64,000 bases of DNA from Cellulomonas alba (GCF_030362835.1 NZ_JAUCGQ010000003.1:236656-300655); one strand, 5' to 3'. Shown: positions 10,901 through 18,401, numbered from the stretch's first letter. Numbers and translations are program-made. The notes: generated by a model not told the origin, from the sequence alone.

Positions 10901-12245
10901 GCGGCACATCTACGACGAGGCGGGCGCCGTGCTCACCTCCACGGTCCCGGCCGGCAGCACGCTGTCGGTGCGCGACACGACCGGCGCGGACATCGCGGTG
11001 GACTTCGTCCAGCTCGAGCTCGCCACGGCGGTCGCCAACCCGGACCCGACGCACCTCGTCACGGTCTCGGGCAGCGACCAGAACGCGATCCAGACGGCCA
11101 TCAACACGGCCAACGGCAGCTCGACCTTCACCGGGGTCTACCTCCCGGCGGGCGACTACGCGGTCTCCGGCAAGTTCAACCTCGGCACCAAGGCGCTCCA
11201 GATCGTGGGCGCCGGGCCGTGGTTCACGCGGCTCGTCGCGCCGCAGAGCCAGGAGAACACCGACGTCGGGTTCACCCCGACCGGCGCCGCGGCGACCGGG
11301 TCGCAGTTCCGGAACTTCGCGATCGTCGGCAACTACACCAACCGCCAGGACGGCTCCGGCCAGGCGTTCCCGCTGACCAACGTGTCGAACATCGTGATCG
11401 ACAACGTCTGGGTCAACCACATGGTCGTGATGGTCTGGGGGCAGAACGTCGACTCGTCGACCTTCTCCAACGACCGGATCGACGACACGTTCGCGGACGG
11501 CATCACGCTCGCGAACGACAGCCAGGGCAACACGATCACCAACTCGGTCGCGCGCGCCACGGGTGACGACGGCTTCGCGCTGTTCAACGCCCAGGACGTG
11601 CACGCCGGCACGGTCGCGAACAACCTCGAGCAGAACCTCACGGCGACGCTCACGTGGCGCGCGTCCGGGTTCGCCGTCTACGGCGGCTCCGGCAACACGT
11701 TCCGCAACCTGTACGCGGCCGACCAGCTGACCTACCCCGGTCTGACGGTGTCGTCGATCAACTTCGGGATCTCGTTCGTCGGGTTCTCGGGGACGACGAC
11801 GATCGACAACGTCTCGATCGTCCGGTCGGGCGGTCACTTCTGGGGCCAGCAGGTGTTCCCCGGCCTCTGGCTGTACTCGGGTGACGGCGCGTTCACCGGC
11901 ATCCGGATCAGCAACGTCGACATCTCCGACCCCACGTACGACGGGATCATGATGCAGACGAAGTACCTGTCGGCGTCCCAGCCGACGAACCCGATCGCCG
12001 ACACGACGCTGACCAACGTCACGGTCGACAGGGCGAACGAGCCCCGCGCCGACAAGAGCAACGTCGACGCCACGGCCACGTTCAGCCTGACGGGACGCGT
12101 CGGGAACGCCGTCTGGTGCAACCCGGCGCCCGAGTCGGGCCAGGGCCCGGCGATCGGCGCGGTGACGTTCACCGGGCTGACGATGACGAACAGCTCGCAC
12201 GACATCGTCAACACCTGCCCGGGGTTCACGATCACGCGGAACTGA
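4953..12245 (+). CDS. Secreted multidomain enzyme with two GH87-like alpha-1,3-glucanase modules
   Basis: A 2430-residue exported protein. Order: signal peptide (1 to about 35, ending in an Ala run); CBM35-like carbohydrate-binding module (45-205); first right-handed beta-helix catalytic module (210-590); two Ig-like choice-of-anchor-D repeats (598-795); discoidin/F5-8C domain (798-936); repeat (946-1045); second discoidin (1051-1186); three repeats (1195-1503); third discoidin (1509-1641); two CARDB-like domains (1648-1871); second CBM35-like module (1875-2023); second beta-helix module (2033-2430). Both helix modules keep three Asp with the spacing I recall for GH87 (D, +23, +24): D359/D382/D383 and D2182/D2205/D2206, in ADGI and GDDG motifs. 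The likely substrate is alpha-1,3-glucan (fungal wall or mutan) outside the cell. There is no LPXTG or SLH anchor. The start is the ATG before the signal peptide. Confidence 0.85.
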   Translation: MSLARHARVALGALSAVALAAAVGVVASTPAAAAAATGGRGATLPYVELQAENASTNGTVVGPTSTGVTYGTLAAEASYRKAVTLSGQGKYVQFTTTAPTNSIVLRYSIPDSSNGAVYTAPLSLYVNGTKQPNLTTTNAYSWYYGSYPFTNTPGSNPHHFYDEVHRLFSTTYPAGTTFKVQVDAEDTASSYTIDLADFEQVGDQLTPPAGAVSVTSKGADATGASDSTAAFNAAISAAGAGGTVWIPAGTFKVPGHIAVDNVTIKGAGMWYSTVTGAAPGFYGSSAPHPSTNVHLSDFAISGDVQERDDNAQVNGVGGAMSSSTVSNLWIEHLKVGAWMDGPMDGLTFSGMRIRDTTADGINFHGGVTNSTVTNSDLRNLGDDGLATWADSALGADANDTFSNNTVQYPILANGIAIYGGHDNTVTGNRVVDAGLTQGGGIHVGQRFTSTPVGKTTISNNTLIRDGSLDPNWQFGVGALWFDGSQGAITGPINVSNALIQQSPYEAIQWVEGTVSGVNLSNVTVQGTGTYVLQEQTGGSASIANLTATGVGASSPVYSCEGSNFAVTDGGGNSGISGTPACGAFATPVWPPYVAENDVTVTPSSLSFGSQATGTTSAARSITVANNGTAAQSVTLAVSGPFAQTSTCGSSLAAGASCSVGVTFAPTAAGAASGSLTVTVGGSATSVPLAGTGVAPGPVLSADPQSLAFASTVVGATTTAQNVTITNTGTSTATVSGVTVSGDFARPGSCTTIAAGSSCTLGVTFTPTAAGARSGTLTVTSSANNSPTTVALSGSGVGSTTNVAAGRTATASSQVNSAQPASAVTDGDTSTYWESANNAFPQWVQVDLGQTYAVGKATVHLPPASAWATRTQTFSVLGSTDGSSFSTLVGSAAYTFDPATGNVVTITVPSGSARYVRLNVTANSGWPAGQVSELEVYPGVGNPPQTATLSLSPASLTFPSTAVGSPSAAQTVTVSNTGTAAATLSGITASGDFSQTSTCGSSIAAGGSCTVAVTFTPTAAGARTGSLAVASNASNGAVTASLSGTGAGTSTTNLALHRTTSESSHTQTYASANVTDGDATTYWESSNNAFPQWVQADLGSAQSVSKVVLKLPPATAWATRTQTLQVQGSTDGSSFATLKASATYTFDPASGNTVAIAFTAATERYVRVTFTANSGQPAGQLSELEVYGSGGNPGPATLAASPTSLSFGSTGVGSTSAAQTVTVTNTGGSTANLSGVGVAGDFADTTTCGATLAAGASCTASVTFRPAAAGARTGAVTVASDASNPSLTVALSGTGTAATSATLAANPTTVAFGTVGTGSSSSPLTVTLSNTGTASASISGITASGDFTQTTTCSSTLAAGSSCTVSVVFRPTAAGSRTGTLTVTSNASNPTLAVPLTGTGASTGTATLTASPSSLAFASTSVGSSAPAQSVTISNTGTAAAAISGVSVSGDYSDTTTCGSSLAAGAACTVAVTFAPTAAGTRTGTLTVASNATNPSLTVALSGTGASTTSTDQAAGKPMTSSSDTFTFVAANANDGNLATYWEGAVPSWLNVAMGTNVNVTSVVVKLNPDASWGTRTQTFSIEGRDQAGGAYTTIKASATYTFTQGTNVVTIPVSATAADVRLSFTANSGAPGGQVAELQVLGTKAPNPDLTVSAVTTSPASPVETDAVTMSATVRNIGTASSAATTVSFYLGTTKVGSANVAAIAAGGQTTVSANVGTQTAGTYATSAVVDEGNAVVELNEGNNSGTGAALTVAPVQSADLVASTTWSPGTPSGGQTVTFTTVVRNQGNQPSSSGSHAVTVVIKDQSGATVKTLTPSAPSGAIAAGASVTVQAGTWTAADGKYTVTTTVATDSAELAVKQANNTATAAFAVGRGASMPYDVYEAEDGTVSGGTVVGPNRTIGDLAGEASGRKAVHLTSSGQSVSWTTRAATNTIDVRYSIPDGTTTTLGVFNGSTQVGTVTLVSKYAWLYGAETSPQNSGTGPRHIYDEAGAVLTSTVPAGSTLSVRDTTGADIAVDFVQLELATAVANPDPTHLVTVSGSDQNAIQTAINTANGSSTFTGVYLPAGDYAVSGKFNLGTKALQIVGAGPWFTRLVAPQSQENTDVGFTPTGAAATGSQFRNFAIVGNYTNRQDGSGQAFPLTNVSNIVIDNVWVNHMVVMVWGQNVDSSTFSNDRIDDTFADGITLANDSQGNTITNSVARATGDDGFALFNAQDVHAGTVANNLEQNLTATLTWRASGFAVYGGSGNTFRNLYAADQLTYPGLTVSSINFGISFVGFSGTTTIDNVSIVRSGGHFWGQQVFPGLWLYSGDGAFTGIRISNVDISDPTYDGIMMQTKYLSASQPTNPIADTTLTNVTVDRANEPRADKSNVDATATFSLTGRVGNAVWCNPAPESGQGPAIGAVTFTGLTMTNSSHDIVNTCPGFTITRN

Positions 12246-12275
12246 CGCGCGTGGCGTGACCGGCGGCGCGTGACG

Positions 12276-12315
12276 ACGGTCCGGGTCGGGGCCCTCCCCC
12301 TGACCCGGGCCGTCG
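12276..12315. terminator. Bidirectional hairpin between GH87 and ABC-F genes
   Basis: A 13-base arm (12276-12288, GACGGTCCGGGTC) pairs with 12303-12315 (GACCCGGGCCGTC) with one G-T wobble and a 14-base loop. It lies between two converging genes. There is no long T-tract, which is usual at this GC content. The remaining bases up to 12425 show no gene. Confidence 0.55.
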
Positions 12316-12425
12316 GCGCGCGCTCGGTTCGGAGGGACCGCTGCCGGCGACGCGAGTCTCCTGCCCCCGTTGCGGGCGGCCGCCGTCGTGCGCGGTCGCC
12401 CGGCGGCCGGCAGACCGCCCTGGGC

Positions 12426-14024
12426 TCAGGCGAGCGCGATCAGGTCCAGGTAGTCGGCGCCCCACAGGTCCTCGGCGCCGTCGGGCAGCAGCAGCACGCG
12501 CTCGGGGTCGAGCGCCGCGACGGCGCCCTCGTCGTGCGAGACGAGCACGACCGCGCCGGCGTAGTTGCGCAGCGCGGCGAGGATCTCCTCGCGCGACGCG
12601 GGGTCCAGGTTGTTGGTCGGCTCGTCGAGCAGCAGCACGTTGGCCGCCGAGACGACCAGGGCCGCGAGCGCGAGCCGCGTCTTCTCGCCACCCGAGAGCA
12701 CGCGCGCGGGCTTGTCTGCGTCGTCGCCCGAGAACAGGAACGAGCCGAGCACCGAGCGGACCTGGGTGTCCGTGAGGTCGGGTGCGGCCGTCCGCAGGTT
12801 CTCGACGACGGTCCGCTCGAGGTCGAGCGTCTCGTGCTCCTGCGCGTAGTAGCCGAGCTTGAGGCCGTGGCCCGGCTTCACCTCGCCCGTGTCCGACTTC
12901 TCGATGCCGCCGAGGATGCGCAGCAGGGTCGTCTTGCCGGCGCCGTTGAGCCCGAGCACCACGACCTTCGAGCCGCGGTCGATGGCCAGGTCCACGTCGG
13001 TGAAGACCTCCTGCGACCCGTACGACTTCGACAGGCCCTCGGCCGTCAGCGGGGTCTTGCCGCACGGCGCCGGGTCGGGGAAGCGCAGGTGCGCGACCTT
13101 GTCGCTCATGCGCGCGGCCTCGAGGCCCGAGAGCATCTTCTCCGCACGGCGGGCCATGTTCTGGGCCGCGACCGCCTTGGTCGCCTTCGCGCGCATCTTG
13201 TCGGCCTGCGCCAGCAGGACGGCCGCCTTCTTCTCGGCGTTCGCGCGCTCGCGGCGGCGGCGCTTCTCGTCGGTCTCGCGCTGCTGCAGGTACGCGTCCC
13301 AGCCGAGGTTGTACTGGTCGAGCTGGCCGCGGTTCGCGTCCAGGTGGAACACCTTGTTGACCACCGCGCGCAGCAGGTCCGCGTCGTGCGAGATCACGAT
13401 GAGCCCGCCTGAGTAGGCGCGCAGGTAGTCCCGCAGCCACGCGATCGAGTCCGCGTCCAGGTGGTTCGTCGGCTCGTCCAGCAGCAGCGTGTCGACACCC
13501 GAGAAGAGGATGCGCGCGAGCTCGACGCGGCGGCGCTGGCCGCCGGACAGCGTGCCGATCGTCTGGCCGAGCACGCGCTCGTCGAGCCCGAGGTTCGAGG
13601 CGATGCGGTGGGCCTCGCTCTCGGCGGCGTACCCGCCGGCCGCGGTGAACCGCGCCTCGAGCTTCGAGTACCGCTCCATCGCGGCGTCACGCGTGGCGTC
13701 GTCGCCGTCGGCCATCGCGACCTCGGTCGCGCGCATCTGCCGGACGATCTCGTCGAGCCCGCGGACCGAGAGCACGCGGTCCATCGCGAGCATCGTCAGG
13801 TCGCCCGTGCGCGGGTCCTGCGGCAGGTAGCCAACCTGCCCCGCCCGCGAGATGGTGCCGCCCGTGGGCTGCGTCTCCCCCGACAGGGTCTTGGTCAGCG
13901 TCGTCTTGCCCGCGCCGTTGCGGCCGACGAGCCCGATCCGGTCGCCGGCGGCGATCCGGAAGGTCGACGGCTCCAGCAGCACGCGTGCGCCGATGCGCAG
14001 CTCGACACCCGAGGCGGTGATCAC
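12426..14024 (-). CDS. ABC-F family ATPase (ribosome-associated, Ettα/Uup-like)
   Basis: A soluble 532-residue protein with two ABC domains and no membrane segment, i.e. an ABC-F factor that acts on the ribosome (translation control or antibiotic protection). Domain 1 has GLVGRNGAGKTT, LSGGQRRRVELAR and DEPTNHLD. Domain 2 has VLGLNGAGKTT, LSGGEKTRLALAA and DEPTNNLD. A Lys/Arg/Ala-rich linker (about residues 230-310) forms the charged inter-domain helix pair. The GTG at 14024 is chosen because GGAGG lies about eight bases upstream and the protein then starts VITASGVELRIG, as expected for the family. Whether it confers drug resistance cannot be told. Confidence 0.9.
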   Translation of the reverse strand: MITASGVELRIGARVLLEPSTFRIAAGDRIGLVGRNGAGKTTLTKTLSGETQPTGGTISRAGQVGYLPQDPRTGDLTMLAMDRVLSVRGLDEIVRQMRATEVAMADGDDATRDAAMERYSKLEARFTAAGGYAAESEAHRIASNLGLDERVLGQTIGTLSGGQRRRVELARILFSGVDTLLLDEPTNHLDADSIAWLRDYLRAYSGGLIVISHDADLLRAVVNKVFHLDANRGQLDQYNLGWDAYLQQRETDEKRRRRERANAEKKAAVLLAQADKMRAKATKAVAAQNMARRAEKMLSGLEAARMSDKVAHLRFPDPAPCGKTPLTAEGLSKSYGSQEVFTDVDLAIDRGSKVVVLGLNGAGKTTLLRILGGIEKSDTGEVKPGHGLKLGYYAQEHETLDLERTVVENLRTAAPDLTDTQVRSVLGSFLFSGDDADKPARVLSGGEKTRLALAALVVSAANVLLLDEPTNNLDPASREEILAALRNYAGAVVLVSHDEGAVAALDPERVLLLPDGAEDLWGADYLDLIALA

Positions 14025-14161
14025 GTGGGTTTTCCTCCGAGACGGCCGGCGGAGGGGGCCGCGGCACAAACGGCGTCAAGTCTACGGCCGCGGTGCCCGT
14101 CACCCCTTCGTGATTCCGCGCACGCCCGCACCGACCGGTCAGCCGACCGTCGGCCCGACCG

Positions 14162-16015
14162 TCAGCCGCGGGTCGCGTGGCCCTCCGCGCGCGCCCAGAT
14201 GCCGAACGCGTTCGGCAGGTCCCGCACGTACGGCGCGAGGTCCGGGCAGTGCCGGGACAGGACGGCGCCCATCGACGCGGCCTTCACCCAGGCCATGCCC
14301 TCCGGCGTGTACACGTCGTCGGTGAACGACTCGGTGAAGAACCGGTCGCTGTTCAGCCGGCGAGACGCCATCAGCACGAAGATCCGGAACGCGGTGTCCG
14401 AGAAGGCGAAGCCCTCCGGCAGGTCCTCGGCCATCACGCCCGGGATGAGGTCGAGGTCCTCCAGCCGGCCCTCGTAGACCTCGTCGAGCTCGCGCGCCCA
14501 CACGTCGTTGCTCGTGACGTCGGCGAACGACTCGGGAACCCTCAGGTGGAGCAGGCGGCGGAACTCGCAGTAGCGCGGGACGCCGAGCTCCCGGCAGCGC
14601 AGGACGTCGAGCGCCGCCATGTCCATGAGCTTGCCGTCGGGACGCACGTAGGTCTGCAGGCCGCGTGGGTAGTTGTGCAGCGTGACGAGGCCGGGGTTCG
14701 TGGTGCCGAACGTGTAGAGCAGGTCGGTCAGCCGCTGCCCGCGCAGGATCGGCACCGCCTGCGGACCGGTGATCTCCGAGAACTGCCGGGCGCCGAGCGT
14801 CGCGCTGTCGTCCGCCGCCGAGCGGAAGTCGAAGTCGTCCGGGATCAGCGGATGCATGCGGTAGACCGCGACGAACTCCTCGGTGAGCGCGTACGGCACC
14901 CCGAAGTCCTCGGTGCGCGTCCCCGGGATGCCGCGCAGCGCCTCGTCCTTCGAGAACGTGGCGACGAAGTCGTGCAGGTGCTCCCCCGCGAGCCCGTACC
15001 AGTTGACGTGCAGCGCCTCGGCGGCGGTCGGGTGCGCCGTCACGGCCGGCGTCCACTCGACCGTGTGGATCTTCGCGATCACGGCGCACGTCACGAGGCG
15101 CGCCTTCTGGAACAGCAGCTCGTCGTCGTAGTCGGGGTGGGCCTGCGCGAGGTGGGCGGCGACCGCGTTGTGCTCGAGCGAGAACAGCGTCTGCATCATG
15201 CCGAGCCCGAGCCAGAAGCCGGGCGTCCGCGTGGGGTCGGCGGCTGGGTCGTCGGGCACGGGAGGCATCCCGTCGACGATCCGCAGCCGCCCGCCCGCGC
15301 CCTCGCGCAGGAACCGCTGCGCGTCGAGATCGCTCCCGTAGATCGACGAGCCGTCCCACCAGTGCGTGTTGACGTTGCGGTACGTCGGCGGGTGCGGCGA
15401 GTCGGGCGGCGACGTCGGGTCGGGCGGCGTGCGCATGACGAGCACGGGCGGGTCCGGCCAGTCGTCGCCCTCGACGGTCGGGAGCACCCACGGGTCGGTC
15501 GTCGGGCTCGTCCCGTGGCGGAACCAGTCGTGGATCATGAACTGGAGCCAGGACGCGATGATGGCGTTGCCCGCCGTGGCGGCGTTGAGCCGCTCGCGCG
15601 TCATGAGCCGGCGGCTGACCACGCGGGGGTTGGGGACGAGCATCCGGTCCGTGTCGGGCCACGTGTGCTCGAGCGGCACGTTGCGTCCGAATCGCGTGCC
15701 CGCCATGCCCATCTCGGGGTGCGCGAGGTCGTTCCAGCTGCCGTCCGGGGTGCGCTCGTCGCGGAACCGCTCGTCGTACGCGGGCGGCTGGACCGCATGC
15801 ACCGCCGGCAGGCGCGAGGTGTCGAACAGGTTCTCGCGGCGCAGCGTGTCCCGGATGCCGATGAGCTCCGCGAGGCCGAGCACCTTCGGCAGCTCGTACC
15901 ACGGGTGCTCGCGCGAGATCTCGTCGGCGAGGTGGTCGTACCAGGAGCGCAGCGGGCCGGGCCGGTCCGGGACGTCCGACGTGCTCGTGTGCTCGGGCTT
16001 CTCCTCGACGGACAT
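14162..16015 (-). CDS. Cyclooxygenase/alpha-dioxygenase-like haem dioxygenase
   Basis: Animal-haem-peroxidase superfamily, 617 residues, no signal peptide. Candidate distal haem His162 is in FMIHDWFRHG. SLEHNAVAAHL (280-290) and KIHTVEWTPAV (315-325) match conserved helices of plant alpha-dioxygenases. VYRMHPLIPDDF places Tyr385 three residues before His388, the Tyr-x-x-His arrangement that in cyclooxygenase and alpha-DOX supplies the catalytic tyrosyl radical and proximal haem ligand. A role as fatty-acid dioxygenase (oxylipin formation) is therefore more likely than simple peroxidase activity; the substrate is unknown. The start ATG at 16015 follows a GAGGGGG purine stretch. The gene stands alone, divergent from bioY. 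Confidence 0.8.
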   Translation of the reverse strand: MSVEEKPEHTSTSDVPDRPGPLRSWYDHLADEISREHPWYELPKVLGLAELIGIRDTLRRENLFDTSRLPAVHAVQPPAYDERFRDERTPDGSWNDLAHPEMGMAGTRFGRNVPLEHTWPDTDRMLVPNPRVVSRRLMTRERLNAATAGNAIIASWLQFMIHDWFRHGTSPTTDPWVLPTVEGDDWPDPPVLVMRTPPDPTSPPDSPHPPTYRNVNTHWWDGSSIYGSDLDAQRFLREGAGGRLRIVDGMPPVPDDPAADPTRTPGFWLGLGMMQTLFSLEHNAVAAHLAQAHPDYDDELLFQKARLVTCAVIAKIHTVEWTPAVTAHPTAAEALHVNWYGLAGEHLHDFVATFSKDEALRGIPGTRTEDFGVPYALTEEFVAVYRMHPLIPDDFDFRSAADDSATLGARQFSEITGPQAVPILRGQRLTDLLYTFGTTNPGLVTLHNYPRGLQTYVRPDGKLMDMAALDVLRCRELGVPRYCEFRRLLHLRVPESFADVTSNDVWARELDEVYEGRLEDLDLIPGVMAEDLPEGFAFSDTAFRIFVLMASRRLNSDRFFTESFTDDVYTPEGMAWVKAASMGAVLSRHCPDLAPYVRDLPNAFGIWARAEGHATRG

Positions 16016-16051
16016 GGTGGCCCCCTCGCCGGTCTCCGTGGTGAGGCGGCC

Positions 16052-16057
16052 AAACTA
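16052..16057 (-). promoter_or_regulatory. -10-like box for the haem dioxygenase gene
   Basis: TAGTTT on the minus strand lies 36 bases upstream of the ATG at 16015, leaving room for the GAGGGGG ribosome site. It is one of the few AT-rich patches in the divergent gap. Confidence 0.35.
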
Positions 16058-16098
16058 TCGCCGACGCGACATCTCGGGCAGGCCCGCCTACCACCGCG

Positions 16099-16115
16099 CG
16101 CTCCGTCACGGAGCG
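16099..16115. promoter_or_regulatory. 17-bp palindrome in divergent dioxygenase-bioY region
   Basis: CGCTCCGT and ACGGAGCG are perfect 8-base arms around a single C. Being between two divergent promoters, it may be an operator; no regulator is encoded next to it. Confidence 0.35.
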
Positions 16116-16195
16116 GTGCGGCCGTGGTGGATTCCTCCGACGCTGCGCCGTCCTCGTTGGCCGCGCGCACAGGACTCGGCCGTCGGGTGAACGGC

Positions 16196-16201
16196 TAGCG
16201 T
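16196..16201 (+). promoter_or_regulatory. -10-like box for bioYMN
   Basis: TAGCGT 60 bases before the bioY ATG. The leader then carries a CGAGGGGGA ribosome site six bases from the start. I see no BirA-type operator. Confidence 0.35.
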
Positions 16202-16261
16202 CGAGCACACCCGCGCAGCTCCGGCGGGTGGCCCATCCGACACGAGCCCCGAGGGGGACCC

Positions 16262-16984
16262 ATGTCCGGCACGACCACCGACCAGCACCACGACCCCGCG
16301 ACCGCGCCGACGCCGCCCGCCACGGCGCCCGTCCCGGTCGTGCGCCGCCAGGCGACCACCGACGTCGCGCTGGTCGCGACGTTCGCCGCGTTCATCGCCG
16401 TCTGCAGCATCGTCCCGGGCGTCCCGGGTCCGGCCGGCGTGCCGTTCACGCTCCAGACGTTCGCCGTGGTCCTCGCCGGCCTGGTGCTCGGCGCTCGGCG
16501 CGGCCTCGCGGCCGTCGCGCTCTACCTCGTCGTCGGGCTCGCGGGCGTGCCCGTGTTCGCGGACCACAGCGCCGGCCTCGCGGTGCTCACCGGGCCGACC
16601 GGCGGGTACCTCGTCGGGTTCCTCGCCGCCGCGACCGTCGCCGGCGCGCTGGCCGGCCCCGCCCTGCACGTCGCAACCCGCACGCTCGGCGACGGGACGG
16701 GTCGTGCGGGGCGCGGTGCGCTCGCGCGACTCGCCGCCCGGCCGTGGTGGCGAGGCGGCGTGCGCTACGTCGCCCTGCTGGTGGCCGGTCTGGTCGCGAG
16801 CCCCGTGGTGCTCGACGTCTTCGGCATCGCGGGCCTCGTGTGGCGCGCCGGGCTGTCGTTCCACGCCGCCTTCGCCGCCAACCTGCCGTTCGTGCCGGGC
16901 GACGTGATCAAGACAGCCCTCGCGGCCCTCGTCGCGCTCACGGTGTTCCGCGCGTTCCCCGACCTGGCCCGCACGCGCCGCTGA
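16262..16984 (+). CDS. bioY: Biotin ECF transporter S component BioY
   Basis: Membrane substrate-binding (S) subunit of the ECF biotin transporter, 240 residues. After a hydrophilic N-terminus with many Pro/Thr come about six transmembrane helices. The BioY hallmarks VPGVPGPAGVPFTLQTFAVVLAGLVLGARRG and GPTGGYLVGF are present, and the C-terminal LPFVPGDVIKTALAALVAL is the usual end of the family. A 25-residue hydrophilic insertion (around RTLGDGTGRAGRG) makes it longer than most BioY. The next gene starts two bases after the stop, so bioY-bioM-bioN form one unit. Confidence 0.93.
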   Translation: MSGTTTDQHHDPATAPTPPATAPVPVVRRQATTDVALVATFAAFIAVCSIVPGVPGPAGVPFTLQTFAVVLAGLVLGARRGLAAVALYLVVGLAGVPVFADHSAGLAVLTGPTGGYLVGFLAAATVAGALAGPALHVATRTLGDGTGRAGRGALARLAARPWWRGGVRYVALLVAGLVASPVVLDVFGIAGLVWRAGLSFHAAFAANLPFVPGDVIKTALAALVALTVFRAFPDLARTRR

Positions 16985-16985
16985 C

Positions 16986-17702
16986 GTGATCGAGCTCGAC
17001 GACGTCCTCGTCACCGCCTGGTCACCCGACCCGGCGGGCGGTCCCGACCGCGTCGTGCCGCTGCTCGGGCCGGTGACGCTGCGGCTGGCCGAGCGGCGGA
17101 TCGCCGTCGTCGGGGCGAACGGGTCGGGCAAGTCGACGCTCGCGCGGCTGCTCAACGGTCTGGTGCTGCCGTCGGCCGGCGCCGTCACGGTCGACGGTCT
17201 CGACACCGCGCGGGACGGCGCGGCGGTGCGGCGGCGCGTCGGGTTCGTGTTCACGGACCCTGACGCGCAGATCGTCATGCCGACGCCCGTCGAGGACGTC
17301 GCGCTCTCGCTGCGCCGCCTGCCGCTGACGAAGGCCGCGCGGCAGGCGGCCGCGATCGACGCGCTCGACCGGTTCGGGCTGGGCGACCGCGCGCACGTCC
17401 CGGTCCAGGCGCTGTCCGGCGGCCAGCGCCAGCTGCTCGCGCTCGCGTCCGTGCTGGCGACCCGGCCCGACGTGCTCGTCTGCGACGAGCCGACGACGCT
17501 GCTCGACCTGCGCTGGCGCTCGCGCGTCGACGCGCTCCTCGAGGGCCTCGAGCAGCAGGTGGTCCTCGTGACGCACGACCTCGAGGCCGCCGCGCGCGCC
17601 GACCGCGTTCTCGTCGTCGACGGCGGCCGCGTCGTCGCGGACGGCGACCCGGCGTCAGCCCTCGCCGCGTATCGCGCGCTCATGCTCGGGGTGCGTCCGT
17701 GA
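16986..17702 (+). CDS. bioM: ECF transporter ATPase BioM
   Basis: ATP-binding subunit of the energy-coupling module driving biotin uptake, 238 residues. Walker A is GANGSGKSTLARLL, the Q-loop region is FTDPDAQIVMPTPVEDVALSL (typical of ECF ATPases), the signature is LSGGQRQLLALA, Walker B and D-loop are VCDEPTTLLDL, and VTHDLEAA carries the switch His. The GTG start fits the spacing after bioY, and the stop overlaps the bioN start by four bases. Confidence 0.92.
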   Translation: MIELDDVLVTAWSPDPAGGPDRVVPLLGPVTLRLAERRIAVVGANGSGKSTLARLLNGLVLPSAGAVTVDGLDTARDGAAVRRRVGFVFTDPDAQIVMPTPVEDVALSLRRLPLTKAARQAAAIDALDRFGLGDRAHVPVQALSGGQRQLLALASVLATRPDVLVCDEPTTLLDLRWRSRVDALLEGLEQQVVLVTHDLEAAARADRVLVVDGGRVVADGDPASALAAYRALMLGVRP

Positions 17703-18355
17703 GCCGTTCCGGCCAGCCGCTGCGCGCGCCGTGGGCCGGCCCGCTCGGCCTCTACCACCCCGGGACGAGCGTCGTGCACCGCGCGCCGGCCGGCGCGAAG
17801 CTGCTGGCCCTCCTGGCCGCCACGACGACCGTGGTGCTCGTGCACGGGCCGGCCTCGGGAGCCGTGGCCCTCGCTCTCGCGGTCGGGCTCCAGGCGCTCG
17901 CGCGCGTGCCGCTGCACCGCACGACGCGCGGCATGGCGGGGCTGCTCGTGACGATCGCCGTCGTCGGCGCCTTCCAGTGGTGGGTCGCGGGCTGGGCCGC
18001 GGCGCTCGAGGTGTCCCTCGACTTCCTGGCCGTCGCGCTGCTGGCGACGCTGCTCACGGCGACGACGCGCGCCGACGACCTGCTCGACGCGCTGAGCCGC
18101 GCGGTCCGTCCGCTGCGCCCGCTGGGCCTGCGGCCCGAGACGTTCTCGCTCGCGGTCGGCCTGCTGCTGCGCTCGATCCCGGTGCTGATCGGCACGACGC
18201 TCGAGTCGCGCGACGCCGCCCGCGCCCGAGGGCTGGAGCGCGAGCCGCGCGCGCTGGTCGTGCCGGCCGCCGTCCGGATGATCGGCCACGCGCGCGCCAC
18301 GGGCGACGCCCTCGCGGCGCGTGGCCTCGGCGACGACGCAGGGCCGACCGGCTGA
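17699..18355 (+). CDS. bioN: ECF transporter transmembrane (T) component BioN
   Basis: Membrane scaffold that links BioY to the ATPase, 218 residues. It opens with GLYHPGTSVVHRAPAGAKLLALL, the usual CbiQ/BioN start, and has about four to five hydrophobic helices. The two Ala-Arg-Gly coupling motifs that contact the ATPase are recognisable in DAARARGLE and DALAARGLG. The GTG start overlaps the bioM stop (GTGA), indicating coupled translation. Confidence 0.88.
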   Translation: MSRSGQPLRAPWAGPLGLYHPGTSVVHRAPAGAKLLALLAATTTVVLVHGPASGAVALALAVGLQALARVPLHRTTRGMAGLLVTIAVVGAFQWWVAGWAAALEVSLDFLAVALLATLLTATTRADDLLDALSRAVRPLRPLGLRPETFSLAVGLLLRSIPVLIGTTLESRDAARARGLEREPRALVVPAAVRMIGHARATGDALAARGLGDDAGPTG

Positions 18356-18395
18356 CGGCCGCCCGCCTCGCGTCGCGGGCCGCCCGGACCCGAAT

Positions 18396-18401
18396 TACCG
18401 T
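18396..18401 (+). promoter_or_regulatory. -10 box for leaderless metallopeptidase transcript
   Basis: TACCGT ends six bases before the ATG at 18408. With a start site seven bases after the box, the RNA would begin at the ATG. No ribosome site is visible. Confidence 0.5.

Noticed and set aside
7542..12200. A 1552-codon open frame on the minus strand inside the glucanase gene
   Set aside because: It is a shadow of the high-GC plus-strand gene: Arg/Asp/Ala-rich, no recognisable domain, and no start signal. The plus strand shows signal peptide, catalytic motifs and repeats.
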